Origin: Sergeia podlipaevii
Lineage: Eukaryota; Euglenozoa; Kinetoplastea; Trypanosomatida; Trypanosomatidae
NCBI GenBank assembly: GCA_030849805.1
Contig: JASANZ010002192.1
Span: forward strand, 1-64,000
Reading direction: 5' to 3'
Length of the DNA stretch: 64,000 bases
Under the pieces are notes generated by a model. The model was not told the origin of the DNA and searched no databases. It worked only from the letters and a program-made list of their open reading frames with translations. A program made the position numbers and the translations under genes. Position 1 is the first letter of the stretch, and every line of letters begins with the position of its first letter. This document shows, one piece after another, positions 1-10,244 of the stretch.

Positions 1-335
1 GAGTGCTTGCGTTGGCCATTGTTTGGCTGTTATTTGAGCGCTACACGCACCAGCCGCCGCACAACGAGTTATGGAGGGATCCTAGGACTCAGCGCGAGGT
101 GTTTGGTACAGCTGTTCAGTATGACAAGAGACACGAAGGTGAAGGCAAGCTGCCTTTTTCTGTGGTTGAGTATGGTGCTGGTGCCCTGTGCAGGAGTACG
201 GACGACTTTTGCGAGCCAAAGCTTGCGGAGTCTACAGGAGATGCTAAAGCAAGTGCATTGTATGGCGTCGGTGGCTCTGCTCATGTTGAGGGTGACAAGG
301 TTTCTCTATTAGGATCTCGCTCAACTATTGAATAA
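1..335 (+). CDS. Carbonic anhydrase-like membrane protein, C-terminal part only (cut by window start)
   Basis: Only the end of this gene is in the window. The first codons encode a hydrophobic segment (LALAIVWLLFER) and then a cytoplasmic tail of about 100 residues ending at TAA 333-335. The first 33 bases are identical to 2853-2885 of the next gene, and the tail starts with the same pattern (Q-P-P-x-N, then R-E-V-F-G). It is therefore the upstream member of a tandem pair of carbonic-anhydrase-like type I membrane proteins. The two tails diverge after about 35 residues, so each copy probably has its own cytoplasmic sequence. The catalytic-type domain lies outside the window. No start codon is present; the reading frame continues from the left edge. 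Confidence 0.85.
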   Translation, partial: VLALAIVWLLFERYTHQPPHNELWRDPRTQREVFGTAVQYDKRHEGEGKLPFSVVEYGAGALCRSTDDFCEPKLAESTGDAKASALYGVGGSAHVEGDKVSLLGSRSTIE

Positions 336-1837
336 AGTTTTTTGTTATATCATTTTTTTTTCTTTTATTATTATTTATGTTTCTACCGGATATGTTTATT
401 GTGGTAATCGGATTGGTCTACTCGGTATAAGCAAGCGCACGATTTGCTACTTGCAGAGAGTTTGGAGTTCGTCTTTGATTATGATTAAAGATGTCCACTG
501 TGTTCTTCCATTTTAAAATGTGTCTGATTTGTTTATGCAGTTATACTAAAATAACTTGAGGCTTGAACAGATCAATTGGTGTGAGAGATTCTTCCTTTTT
601 TTTTAAAAAAAAAAAAAAGTGTGCGTGTACGTCTTTATTCTTCCCCTTCCGTTTATAATTTTTTTTATCAAAGGGACGTTTGCTGTTTAGTTTTGCGTGG
701 TGGATGGGGTTATACGTATGTAGGGAGAGAGAGAGAGTGAGAAAGATAACGCTATTTCTTTCTTTATTATTATATATTATTAAGATGCTCTCATGCTTCT
801 ACTTGGTGCGCTGGATATATAGTGTGGACAGCTGGATAGACCTTCTTTTTTTTTTTTTTGCCTTTTGATGAAGGTGAACATTTTGCTTCGGCCGTGCTTA
901 CTTTACATTTGACTATACACATTGCTCCAGGTGAGCAGATGTATCGTATCTTTTATTGTATATTCGTGCAGTGTTGTTGTATGTTTATTTATTTATTTAT
1001 TTAAAGTTTATGATGAGCACATGCATCAAGCATGATGAAAGGGTATCATATCACACTATAAATGATTGTACTGCGGTATAGTGGGCACTCACGGCATCTT
1101 GTCAATAGGGATATTATATATATTTACGACTTCCTATTTATACACGAATATTTGTTTTCTTTTTCCAGTATATCATTTTTTTTTTTTTCATATATACACT
1201 ATTCTGTTTGTTTTAAAACATCTGTATATGCTGTTCTATATGCTTTCTTGCAGCTAAATTTTCTTTTTTATTGCTACCCTAACATGAGACAGTCATATCC
1301 TCTACAAACCACACGTCCACACGCGCACACATTGATACAAAAAAAGAAAGAAAGAAAAAAAAATTATCTGCTTCAGTGTGTGTAGAAGCCAAGAGAGTAC
1401 CTCATTAACTTAGAACTACGTAAACAACTGGCTATCCCGAGGCACCAGTCTGGCACTCATACAAATACAGGTTTTATCTTCACTGAAAAACATGCACCGA
1501 CATTTCACCATTTAGGTCTCATTGGACCCCCTGGAGCCATTCCGCGATGAAGGCGCTGCTTTCCTTTTCTTTCCTACCCATTTCATGTCGTCACAATATA
1601 ATGCCATATATTTCTCTCTTTTATTTGCTTTTTTTTTTCATGTATAATTTCCCGCGCACAGTTGGACAGTGCGTTGCTACACAGCAGATAGAGCACCACA
1701 CGCATTCTTGACACGATATCTCCCCAGCCACGCGACACTCTGCGCGTCCACACGAGTCGTTGAAGCACCCCCTCTGCATCTCTTCTTGCCCTCCCTCTGA
1801 CCATCCGCGGCCGTACATCCCCCGCCTGCACATTGCG
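336..1837. other. Intergenic spacer between tandem carbonic-anhydrase-like genes
   Basis: AT-rich spacer with many T- and A-homopolymers, a (TTTA)n stretch near 985-1005 and short AG/GA runs. It holds the 3' untranslated region of the upstream gene and the 5' leader of the next. Short open frames here are low-complexity and not convincing. The only clear functional site is the spliced-leader acceptor near 1661. Confidence 0.7.
1628..1661 (+). promoter_or_regulatory. Predicted spliced-leader trans-splice acceptor
   Basis: A run of pyrimidines (gctttttttttt, then ttt-ccc) is followed by the first AG at 1660-1661. No ATG occurs between this AG and 1838, which supports 1838 as the start codon and gives a 5' leader of about 176 bases. 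Prediction from sequence only. Confidence 0.55.
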
Positions 1838-3199
1838 ATGCGCCTGTCGTACGGTACGGTGCTGCTGCTGAGCGTTGCGCTTGCTGTGGCGCTGTACGGT
1901 GGCAGTGCTGAGGCGAGCAACGATCCGCCGCCGCACAACACTTTCTCTTGGGATTATGGTGATAACCTTGGCGAGGCGTCAGGATGGTGGGGCATGTGGT
2001 TCCCTACATGCAAGATGCCAAATCAGTCACCCATCGACATTGACACGAGCACTGTCGTGGAGGCTCTTGACTCGGTGCTGGTGGTGCGTCCCGTCAATGG
2101 GCGGCCAATCGATGCACTGGATACTATTGTATCATACAACAACTCTTTTAACTATGTGAGGTGCGACTTTGGTGCGGAGGAGCTGGAGATGTACATCTAC
2201 TGGGACGACGGGACTGAGGTGGCTGACGAGGATCGCGTTTTATATGAATTGGATCAGTACACCTTCCGCTTTCCTTCTGAGCACGAGATTGACGGAGAGA
2301 TGCTGACTGCGGAGTTGCGGTATACCTTCAGTCCCCCGTTAACTTGGCCACTTGATGAGGAGATGGCCATTGATGACGTGCTTGACAATAAGACGACGGT
2401 TGCGATTAGCGTGCTCTTCAAGGAGGTGCCTGACGTGGACGTCGACCCAGTTTTTGATCACTTCTTTAAGAGCGTCATGAATGGTTATGAATCTGGTGCC
2501 ACGAGGGCGAGGCCGTACATACCGCCCTTCAAATCTCTTTACCAGTACAAAGGGTCACAGACAACTCCGCCTTGCCGTGGCAATGTGCAATATTTTATTG
2601 GCAGCGAGGTGATCCCCATCGGTGCCTCGACGATGAAGCGTTTCCGTGTCTATGGCCCCAACTGGGCCGACTACCGCCTTGTGAAGCCGCTGGATGGTCG
2701 TGTTGTGCGCGAGGTGTCGTACCGCCCCGAGGGACTGGCGCCCAAGTTCCGCACCACGCCGAATCCTGTGAAATACGTGGAGAACGGGGAGCGCCTTAGT
2801 TATAACAAGGTGGCGCTGCATTATGCGGTCGTGATGATTGGGTGTTTGTGTGGAGTGCTTGCGTTGGCCATTGTTTGGCTGTTATGTGAGCGCTTCACAT
2901 ACCAACCGCCGTACAACATGACGTGGGATGACTGCAACACCAAGCGCGAGGTGTTTGGCGTGGAGGTGAGGTACAGCCAAGTATCCGGAAGGCCGGAGGC
3001 GTTGGGGACTTCTCGTCTTATGGGTGCTGAGTATGCGATGGGTTTCGACGATGGAGAGCAGGATGCAGAGCGTGTGATTGTGGTTGCGAGCGCGATCTCA
3101 CACGTTAAGCCTTCAAAAGTGTTGGAATGCGACAGTGCGAGTATCCGAGAGAGTACTCACGGCAATGACGATACCACTGATATTAAGGATGGAAAGTAA
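1838..3199 (+). CDS. Carbonic anhydrase-related type I membrane protein, zinc ligands lost
   Basis: A 453-residue protein: signal peptide (about 1-26), alpha-carbonic-anhydrase fold (about 35-305), one transmembrane helix (about 327-349) and a cytoplasmic tail of about 100 residues. Family landmarks are clear: QSPIDI at 63-68, SEHEIDGE around 147-154, and GSQTTPP at 239-245, the threonine-pair loop of the active site. The three zinc-binding histidines are all replaced: the QFHFHW-type motif reads QYTFRF (T142, R144) and the ELHLVHW-type motif begins ELRYTF (R161). The proton-shuttle histidine is also absent. By family knowledge it should not hydrate CO2 and belongs with carbonic-anhydrase-related proteins; a binding or surface role is inference. 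The ATG at 1838 is chosen because it starts the signal peptide and is the first ATG after the predicted splice acceptor; the frame is open back to a TTG at 1760. Confidence 0.9.
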   Translation: MRLSYGTVLLLSVALAVALYGGSAEASNDPPPHNTFSWDYGDNLGEASGWWGMWFPTCKMPNQSPIDIDTSTVVEALDSVLVVRPVNGRPIDALDTIVSYNNSFNYVRCDFGAEELEMYIYWDDGTEVADEDRVLYELDQYTFRFPSEHEIDGEMLTAELRYTFSPPLTWPLDEEMAIDDVLDNKTTVAISVLFKEVPDVDVDPVFDHFFKSVMNGYESGATRARPYIPPFKSLYQYKGSQTTPPCRGNVQYFIGSEVIPIGASTMKRFRVYGPNWADYRLVKPLDGRVVREVSYRPEGLAPKFRTTPNPVKYVENGERLSYNKVALHYAVVMIGCLCGVLALAIVWLLCERFTYQPPYNMTWDDCNTKREVFGVEVRYSQVSGRPEALGTSRLMGAEYAMGFDDGEQDAERVIVVASAISHVKPSKVLECDSASIRESTHGNDDTTDIKDGK

Positions 3200-4551
3200 A
3201 TTATTGTGAACGGGAGTTGTTGCTTTGTAGGTACAATGGTTTTGTAGAGGAGTGGACGTTGTGTGTGTGTGTGTGTACCTGAGTGTCTTTTTTTTTTGTT
3301 ATCACTTTCGCTTTTTTTCTTTTTTTCTTTTTTTCTTTCGTTCTTTCCGGGCTTTTAGTATGTTTTTTTTTATTTTATTTTTTTATTTATTTGTTTTCTG
3401 TAAGTGTTTTCTGTAAGTGTTTTCTTTTTTTTTTTCTATATTTTGTTGCATATTTGTTTTTTTTTTTCGTATGGTTAAGAGGGAAGGAATGATTGTTGAA
3501 TGCATTCATCTGTTTACTTACGTGTATTCAAGTGAGGAGAGAGGGAGTGAAGGAGTGTGATAGTAGCTTAAGCTTTATGGCTTGCTATGATACATTCTTT
3601 AATGACTGTTAGTTTTTAGAAATGATTTTGTTTTTCTAATTTATATTAAATCGCATTTTTTTTTTTAAATTGTTTCCACAATGTGGATGACCTCTTGCCC
3701 GTGCTGAATCCAAGGAGGCTGGGAGAGGGACAGTAGATTGCTTTTTATTCGAAATGAGTAGTGTATTGCTCAATATATACTTCTCCTTACGCATTCTTTT
3801 TTTTTTTTTGGTAAGGATCAGAATGACTTTTAGATACTTTGCCTTTCTTTATCTATTATTCACATGATGCTTTTATTATTTTTCTGTGGATCTGGGCGTA
3901 TTTTATCTGCCTGTGAAAGAGATTCGTGCAAGGCCAGAATTTTATCATTATTTTGTCTTACTTTTTTTTTTGTTCGTTTGTTTTGAGGGAAAAGTAATCT
4001 TAAAGAAAAAAACGAATATATGTTGCAAACGAAATCTTAAATCTTTATTTAAGCATTGCGTGCAGTGGGTTAATGTAGAAATGATGATTGAAAAGGAAAA
4101 AAAAGAAGCCACAGCTTTATAATATTTTGTTATTATAGTTTTTTTTTTGTTTTCATTAAATAGGAAGGCTATCAGGCACACCATTACAGGGAGAGTTCAT
4201 TTTATTTTATTTATTTTTTATTTGGAAATTTTTTATTTTTTTTCCTCGCTTACAGTGGGAGTACAGGTCTTGATGTGAGAGAGGGTCTTATTGTATCCAG
4301 GTCTACAAGGAGAGTGGGAAAACAATTTTTTTTTTTTTAAATTGCGGATGTATCCGCTGGGAGAGACGTCTTCTTCTGTCTTCGACTTTCAGCCACTGTG
4401 GTTTACTTTATTCTGTATCATATTTTTTCTTCTTTTTTTAAACATCAACAGCTTTACTGTTTATGAGCATCTTGAGTTTTGCATTTATACATACGTACAC
4501 ACACACACGCATATATATATATATATATTTCTATATTATCTAGTAATAGCC
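3200..4551. other. Intergenic spacer
   Basis: Very T-rich spacer (long T/TC runs at 3285-3470, a GT repeat near 3260-3275, TA repeat near 4510-4528). It contains the predicted acceptor at 4451 and a short upstream open frame at 4463-4543 ahead of the next gene. No convincing gene. Confidence 0.7.
4414..4451 (+). promoter_or_regulatory. Predicted spliced-leader acceptor for the EF-hand gene
   Basis: Pyrimidine-rich tract (ttttttcttcttttttt) followed by AG at 4450-4451. If used, the leader is about 100 bases and contains an ATG at 4463 opening a 26-codon upstream frame that stops at 4541-4543, nine bases before the main ATG. A downstream acceptor at the weaker AGs just before 4552 would avoid it. 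Confidence 0.4.
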
Positions 4552-7500
4552 ATGCTAGAAGCATCAGCAAGTTGTAGTCCTCCCATGGCGGAGGTCTCAG
4601 AGTCTCTCGTGGTGAGGGCCAATGGCAGTAGCACTCTTATGCGACATGTCGACCCTGTTTCCACTCCTCTGCCTGCACAATGCGTACCCACTCCCCTTTC
4701 AACTTTCACTCTAGCGGTGTCCATAATTCCTGCCAGCCGCTTGGTCCCCCAGCAGACCCCCTCCCACGAGACAGCGGCTACTGCAGCCGCTGGAAGGACA
4801 AGAGACACAGCACCGGGTGGCATGCATGTGTTGCTCGGCGTAAGTGATACTCACTCCATGTTCGGAGCCACGCCACCTATTCTTTCTTCTATGAGTAACG
4901 GACTCAGTTTTGATCACGGCTCTTTCGCCATGAAGGGAGGAAGCAGGTCCTTTGAGGGCAAACAGCTGCTGCGGCACCGCTTCCTGCAGCGTGAAGAGAG
5001 AGATGGAGGCAATCTTGGAGATGCACCTCAGCTGTACACCTCTCAAGCCAGCTGTGGTGATGTTCCTAATAGCAGAGACGCGTATCGAGTACATCTACTT
5101 CTCCCCCCAGTGTACGAGGAGCCGCTGTGCAGCAGTGTGGGAAGCAGAGGGAGTCACGACGGTCCACCAAAGCCGCGGCAAGTTGCCCAAGTCACCATCC
5201 GCTGGACTCAATTTGAGCAACTCGTCAGCTTTGTGCAATCTGTTGCGCCGCGCTTCACTCCACCGCCGCCTCCAGACTGTGTTCTGTTTATCGCAGATCG
5301 CAACGCCTCTTACGTGCAGAACTCTAGCATGTTCTCCAGTGCTGGTATCGAACACCTCATTGCGGACAAGGGGTCACCCACCTCTGCGACGAGCGTTGGG
5401 CTGGCCTCATCTCTCCCAACAGCGCACCATGCTGGCATGCTAGGCAATACGGAGGCGGAGGCAACGGATGGGCACATGGTAACGGCTGAGGAGCGTGAGT
5501 CCCGCCGGATGTACCTTGCCGCCTACCTTACGTGTGCGCTTAGCGATAAGACTGTGAGCTGTTTGAAGGAAGTGCACGACCTGGTAGGGTATCAATTGTT
5601 CTTACAGAGCGAGCGACTACAGTTTAACGCGGGAAAGGCCACCGCTGCTGCTGCTGCTGCTGCTGCTGCTTCCAGTCAGCTGGCCACTGCAGCAAGCAGT
5701 CAAGATGGCGCCTCAGGGCCTAGCAGTGCTTTTCACAATGGGAGGGAGCAACACAGTAATAACAACACGAAAAGCCGAGGAAAAGCAAACAGGAAGGACG
5801 ACAAGAGAGACAGCAACAGTGGGGATGCGTGTGGTGTAGCAGCTGACAGCGAGGTGTCAGAGGATCACTTAATGCTCTGCACCTCGCACCTAATGTCTGA
5901 CACCTTCTCCCTGCCTCAGTCCTTTGCGTTCAGGCCGGTCTCTAGTGCTGCAACCCCATCCGCCGCATCTCTATGCGGCTCTTCGTGTCACTCGATGCGT
6001 CAGTCTCGCAGAAGTGTGGCGGCTCGTCGAGATGAACATTCGCATCATCACCGCCGACATCACCAAAGTGCTCCTAAGGCTTTAGTTTCCGCAACGAAGG
6101 GCTCATACGTGGCCTGCCCTAACGTGGAGAGTGACGACAAGCATGTAGAGGTGCAAACAGTGTCTTCTGCTTCACTCACCTCCAACAGAAGTGCCTCTTT
6201 CTCCTCACGCTCGCACTCGTGTCATCACAGCAGTAGCCGAGAGGATAGAAGCCATCGACATGGGCATCGACGTAGGCAAAGAGCAGACAAGAGGCGAAAA
6301 AGTACGTCCAATTCGAAAGGTGACGAGGCGACGGCGGCGAATGCCAGGTCTGCGCCACCAACTTTACTCAACGAAGAGGCATCGCTCATGGTGGAGGAGT
6401 GCTTCAGATTGATTGACACTGATGGAGATGGAGCTGTGACGCTGGGCAGCATCACCAGATTTTTGCTGTGCTGCACGCCGCGCCGCTTTGCTCTTCTCAT
6501 GCGCTACGTGCACCTTCGTGACGCCAGGGATGATACAACCACCACAACCACCACCACCACCACCACCAGCGGCGGCGGCGACAGCGATGGTATTGAACTG
6601 TCTGCGGGAGATGCAGAAGGCAATGGAGTATGGGTCCCAAACTGGATCTCTGCCGCTCTTGCCCCGCTTTGCGCACGGCCTGACGATATCGTTGACATGC
6701 CTCGCTTTCTGGCCATAGTGGAGGCCATCTTGCAGTCTGCCTGGCACCGTCGGCAGGTACATTTGCATAACGATGTGCGGGAGACCTATAGAGGTGAGTA
6801 TCGTGGCGACAGCGACACGCAACAAGGCGGCTTACAACGTAGAAGAGGCGACAGCCCTTGCACTTTGTACCATGCCGAAGATGACATCGCCGACTATGGC
6901 GATCACGGTAGGAGAGATAGCGGAATGAGGGATGCGTATGACGAGGAAGCTGACGAGGACGAGGAGGAGGTGGTCATCACCATGTGGATTGATCACTTCT
7001 GGCTGCTACAGTACAGTTACATTTTTTCAGCGATGGCACAGTTGGTAAGTGGTCCAGAGGTGTCATCTTTGCGAGGACGCTTGCACGCCATAAGAGAAGC
7101 TGCAGCTAGCCGCACAGCACGCCAGCACACCTCCCCATTCAACGATTCTCATTCTGTCTACCACCACGACGGTGTGGATCACGTACCGTCATCTGACAGT
7201 GCTGTACCAACGCGGAGCACCTCGCTCACACCCCCCAGCAGTGCGCTGTCACTTACAAATCCAAACCTCCTTCACGGTGGGGTCGTCATCGACACTGTCG
7301 CGGCGACGACAACAACAACACCGGAAGCAGCACGAGAAGCATCATTGGCCTGTTTTGACGAGGTAAGTAGCTTAGATAGCATAATGTTGACTGAGGTGTT
7401 AGAGGCCATTGCTCGCACTCCCCGCGTGAGAGGGTTCAACGTACTGGAACTACTTTCTTTGGTTTTTATTCTTGCAGAATCGGGGCTTCGTATTGTGACC

Positions 7501-9063
7501 CCAGAGGAAGTCATGCGATGGGTGTGCCTGCGGCCCTTTGCAATCAACGCAACCTTCACCTTGGAGGAGCTCTCGTCCTCGCTCGACTGCTTGAGCAAGG
7601 CCATGTCTTTCTCTGAGGTGTTTCGGTGCCTTCTCAGTCCGCCTCGGTGGCGTGGGTACACGCTAACACCAGCTGCTTTCACTGCCAATGAGTTGACCTC
7701 CCCTGGTGTTCACAGTCGTGATAGTAGTGGGCTGGCGTCTAAACATGAATTCCTCATAGAAGCACTATGGTCGTGTATCCCACGCAACACGAAGATACTT
7801 GCGTTGGTTGCCCGCGTGTCCCCCTTGACGGACCCAGCAGTGTACGCAGAGCTCCACGCCAAGGTTGTGCAGCATCACTGGCGGGTACGCGGAGGTCGAT
7901 GCAGCACGTGTGACAGTCAAGTGGAGCTCCTCGCACTGAAGGAGGCGCAGCTGACACGTGCGCGTCTGGCAATTCAGCAAGCCGAGGCGCAGCTTGCGGT
8001 TCGCGAGGCCGAGGTGGTCCGCGCTCAAGCGCGGGAGGCGGAGCTACTTAAGCTGCTGGAGACAACACAGAGAGAGACTGTTCGTGAAAAGGGCACTGCA
8101 GCTGTGGAATGCAATTTACAGCGGCAGCACCGTCAAATTGTTTCACAGAAGGATGGAGACGATGCGTCTTTGGAGGACGTGATGGAGCTTCTCCCTGCTG
8201 ACGCCACCAGCGGACAGGTGACGTGGCCAGGGCCTCTTGTATATCGTGTTCCCTCGCAAGCCGCCACTGCACGCGGGCTGTCACGTGGGTTTCAGCTCGA
8301 CTTTTTCCTCTGCCTTCTACAATCCCCATCAGGAGAAGTGACGGCAGGCGGAGAAGGTAGGCAGCAGCAGCGCGAGCGCTTGATTTTTCGCGACGAGGCT
8401 GGTCGTCGTAGTCTTACTTTTATTATTGAGGGCAATCGTCTACACCTGCTGAGTGGGAAGCCTCCCAGCAGTCACAGCAGCGAAAACGGCGTGGCGGGGC
8501 CGCTCGCTGTCACCGGGCTCTCTCAAGGTAGTGGCGGCGACTGCGGTCACGTTGGCCATCGAGATCCACATCGAGACGCCTCAGAGCGCACGCGTAGAAG
8601 TCTGCTATACCCTTATGATGCATCTTCATCAACTTCTTTACGGTATTCCATCGCTGGTAGGGAAAGCGAGCGCAGCGGTGGCAATGGCATGCACTTAACG
8701 CACTGTCACTCACCAAAGAAGAATCTTCTCGTAGCAGCAGCGATGGCTGCGGAGGGCGTGGGCAACTCTGCAGCGACTTCGCATCCCACTTCTCAAACCC
8801 TAACTCTTTTTTCTCAGCTGTGGTATCGTATTGAAGGGCAACTGGACTGGAGCAAGAAGCGGGCTCACATCACTGTCGGGCCCGTGGCAGGCCAACGCTT
8901 GCCTTTTGTAGTGGAGGGATCCAGAGAGGCGGAGGCGGTGGCTATTCATTCCGTGGAAGTATCTATGATAGATGCCGAGACAGTAGAGGGTCTGGCTGTC
9001 GTGGATGTGTACCCAAGAAATGTACTGTTGGTTTCCTACTGCAACTTCCTGTTGCGATGGTGA
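4552..9063 (+). CDS. Large EF-hand and coiled-coil protein of unknown function
   Basis: A 1503-residue protein I cannot assign to a named family. It has long disordered segments rich in Ser, His, Arg and Gly, an alanine run at about 364-374, and a histidine/arginine-rich stretch around 485-590. There is one recognisable EF-hand with loop DTDGDGAVTLGS starting at D622 (the last position is Ser instead of the usual Glu), then a threonine run at about 662-673 and an acidic patch (EEADEDEEEVV) around 800. A helical coiled coil lies at about 1126-1180 (repeated A-E-x-Q-L / R-E-A-E heptads). The C-terminus (about 1235-1503) looks folded. A calcium-responsive scaffold is inference from one EF-hand. 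ATG 4552 was chosen because the 87 codons open upstream in this frame are translated AT repeats and T runs typical of a leader. Confidence 0.8.
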   Translation: MLEASASCSPPMAEVSESLVVRANGSSTLMRHVDPVSTPLPAQCVPTPLSTFTLAVSIIPASRLVPQQTPSHETAATAAAGRTRDTAPGGMHVLLGVSDTHSMFGATPPILSSMSNGLSFDHGSFAMKGGSRSFEGKQLLRHRFLQREERDGGNLGDAPQLYTSQASCGDVPNSRDAYRVHLLLPPVYEEPLCSSVGSRGSHDGPPKPRQVAQVTIRWTQFEQLVSFVQSVAPRFTPPPPPDCVLFIADRNASYVQNSSMFSSAGIEHLIADKGSPTSATSVGLASSLPTAHHAGMLGNTEAEATDGHMVTAEERESRRMYLAAYLTCALSDKTVSCLKEVHDLVGYQLFLQSERLQFNAGKATAAAAAAAAASSQLATAASSQDGASGPSSAFHNGREQHSNNNTKSRGKANRKDDKRDSNSGDACGVAADSEVSEDHLMLCTSHLMSDTFSLPQSFAFRPVSSAATPSAASLCGSSCHSMRQSRRSVAARRDEHSHHHRRHHQSAPKALVSATKGSYVACPNVESDDKHVEVQTVSSASLTSNRSASFSSRSHSCHHSSSREDRSHRHGHRRRQRADKRRKSTSNSKGDEATAANARSAPPTLLNEEASLMVEECFRLIDTDGDGAVTLGSITRFLLCCTPRRFALLMRYVHLRDARDDTTTTTTTTTTTSGGGDSDGIELSAGDAEGNGVWVPNWISAALAPLCARPDDIVDMPRFLAIVEAILQSAWHRRQVHLHNDVRETYRGEYRGDSDTQQGGLQRRRGDSPCTLYHAEDDIADYGDHGRRDSGMRDAYDEEADEDEEEVVITMWIDHFWLLQYSYIFSAMAQLVSGPEVSSLRGRLHAIREAAASRTARQHTSPFNDSHSVYHHDGVDHVPSSDSAVPTRSTSLTPPSSALSLTNPNLLHGGVVIDTVAATTTTTPEAAREASLACFDEVSSLDSIMLTEVLEAIARTPRVRGFNVLELLSLVFILAESGLRIVTPEEVMRWVCLRPFAINATFTLEELSSSLDCLSKAMSFSEVFRCLLSPPRWRGYTLTPAAFTANELTSPGVHSRDSSGLASKHEFLIEALWSCIPRNTKILALVARVSPLTDPAVYAELHAKVVQHHWRVRGGRCSTCDSQVELLALKEAQLTRARLAIQQAEAQLAVREAEVVRAQAREAELLKLLETTQRETVREKGTAAVECNLQRQHRQIVSQKDGDDASLEDVMELLPADATSGQVTWPGPLVYRVPSQAATARGLSRGFQLDFFLCLLQSPSGEVTAGGEGRQQQRERLIFRDEAGRRSLTFIIEGNRLHLLSGKPPSSHSSENGVAGPLAVTGLSQGSGGDCGHVGHRDPHRDASERTRRSLLYPYDASSSTSLRYSIAGRESERSGGNGMHLTHCHSPKKNLLVAAAMAAEGVGNSAATSHPTSQTLTLFSQLWYRIEGQLDWSKKRAHITVGPVAGQRLPFVVEGSREAEAVAIHSVEVSMIDAETVEGLAVVDVYPRNVLLVSYCNFLLRW
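5641..5671 (+). repeat. GCT trinucleotide repeat encoding polyalanine
   Basis: Nearly pure (GCT)n within the EF-hand protein gene, giving an alanine run. Length is likely variable between strains. Confidence 0.85.
6534..6569 (+). repeat. ACC/ACA trinucleotide repeat encoding polythreonine
   Basis: A run of ACC/ACA codons gives about 12 threonines about 30 residues after the EF-hand loop; it is followed by GGC repeats encoding glycine. Confidence 0.85.
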
Positions 9064-10244
9064 CCCAGTATACCATGAGTGGGCCATGTATGTACGCACA
9101 GTCACACACACACACACACACATACATGCACACGCAGATGTATCGCCTGGCACTTCAGAGTATTATTGAGCTTTTGAGTAGGAAGTAGAGAATGGCGTGA
9201 AAAGTGTTTCTGTTGTATCCCTTTTTTTAAAAAAAAAAATATATATATATAGATGTTATTATCTCCCGCGTCTTTTATCTTTTATCTTTTTTTGCATTTA
9301 TTGTTATTTACACACACATATTTATTTATATATATTTATTATAGTTTAAAAGTTTTTTTGTTTGATCAAGCCTGTGTGAATCTTTCTTCTCCTCTATGTG
9401 TGTATGTGGTGTCTTGCATGATACATTTGTTTTATTATTATTATTATTTGATGTTTCTTTTTTTGCTTTCGACTGCTACATGTCTCGGGCCAAAGGGCAA
9501 CAGCGAGGATGAAACTGTATGTGCGCGGCATGTTAGTATCACGTACCTACTGCTTTATGATCTTAATATGCAAGGCAGCGGTGTACTATTATCCGGCTGC
9601 TTGATTGTTGTTCTTTCCCCCCTCCTACCTCCCCATTACGTTCCTCTTAAAAATATATATGACTTTGAAAAAAAAGCATTGCTTTTTTCAGTTCAGTACA
9701 TTTTTGAATGTATCGGATAAGCTTTCTCAGCATTCTACAGTCAGCGCAAGGGAGTACAGTACAGTAACACCCCAGATATATATCTATATATCCATCTCTC
9801 TATGTATGCATATCTATCTATATGTATGGATATATCTTCCCAGCGCTCTAGCGCATTTGCCTATACCCCCCTCTCCCCTCTTCCCCAACACACACATTGT
9901 TGTACAAATATTCTTTTCTTTTTCAATTTTGACTCTTTATTTTCAATCTTCATAGTACGTGTTATAGGGATTTCCTCTTCATCTTCTTCTCTGCGGTTCT
10001 TCTCTCGCTCAAATAGTCCACCACCACTATTTTTGGAGACAGTAGGATCCCAATAAAGAAAAGAAAGAAAAGAAATAGGGGACAGAATTGTATCGTGCTC
10101 ACGTTCTGTGTGTGTGTGTGTTTGTAGGGGATCAAACACCTTTGTATTTTATCTTTTTGTTATTACTGGTTTTTTTTTTCTTTCTCACTATATCAATATT
10201 TTTGTATTCATCACTAGCAAAGAAAGCCAGAGTAGGTAGCGACC
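9064..10244. other. Intergenic spacer
   Basis: AT-rich with a (CA)n repeat at 9103-9122, (AT)n at 9240-9250 and repeated TATC/TATA elements at 9777-9835. A slightly less biased patch at 9470-9600 does not form a convincing coding frame. It ends in the kinase gene's predicted splice acceptor. Confidence 0.7.
10170..10217 (+). promoter_or_regulatory. Predicted spliced-leader acceptor for the kinase gene
   Basis: A T/C tract at 10170-10188 is followed by the first AG at 10216-10217. The leader would be 27 bases, with no ATG before 10245. Confidence 0.55.

Noticed and set aside
9253..9720. 155-codon plus-strand frame between the EF-hand and kinase genes
   Set aside because: Mostly Phe/Leu/Tyr from T-rich and TA-rich sequence; typical of spacer translation.
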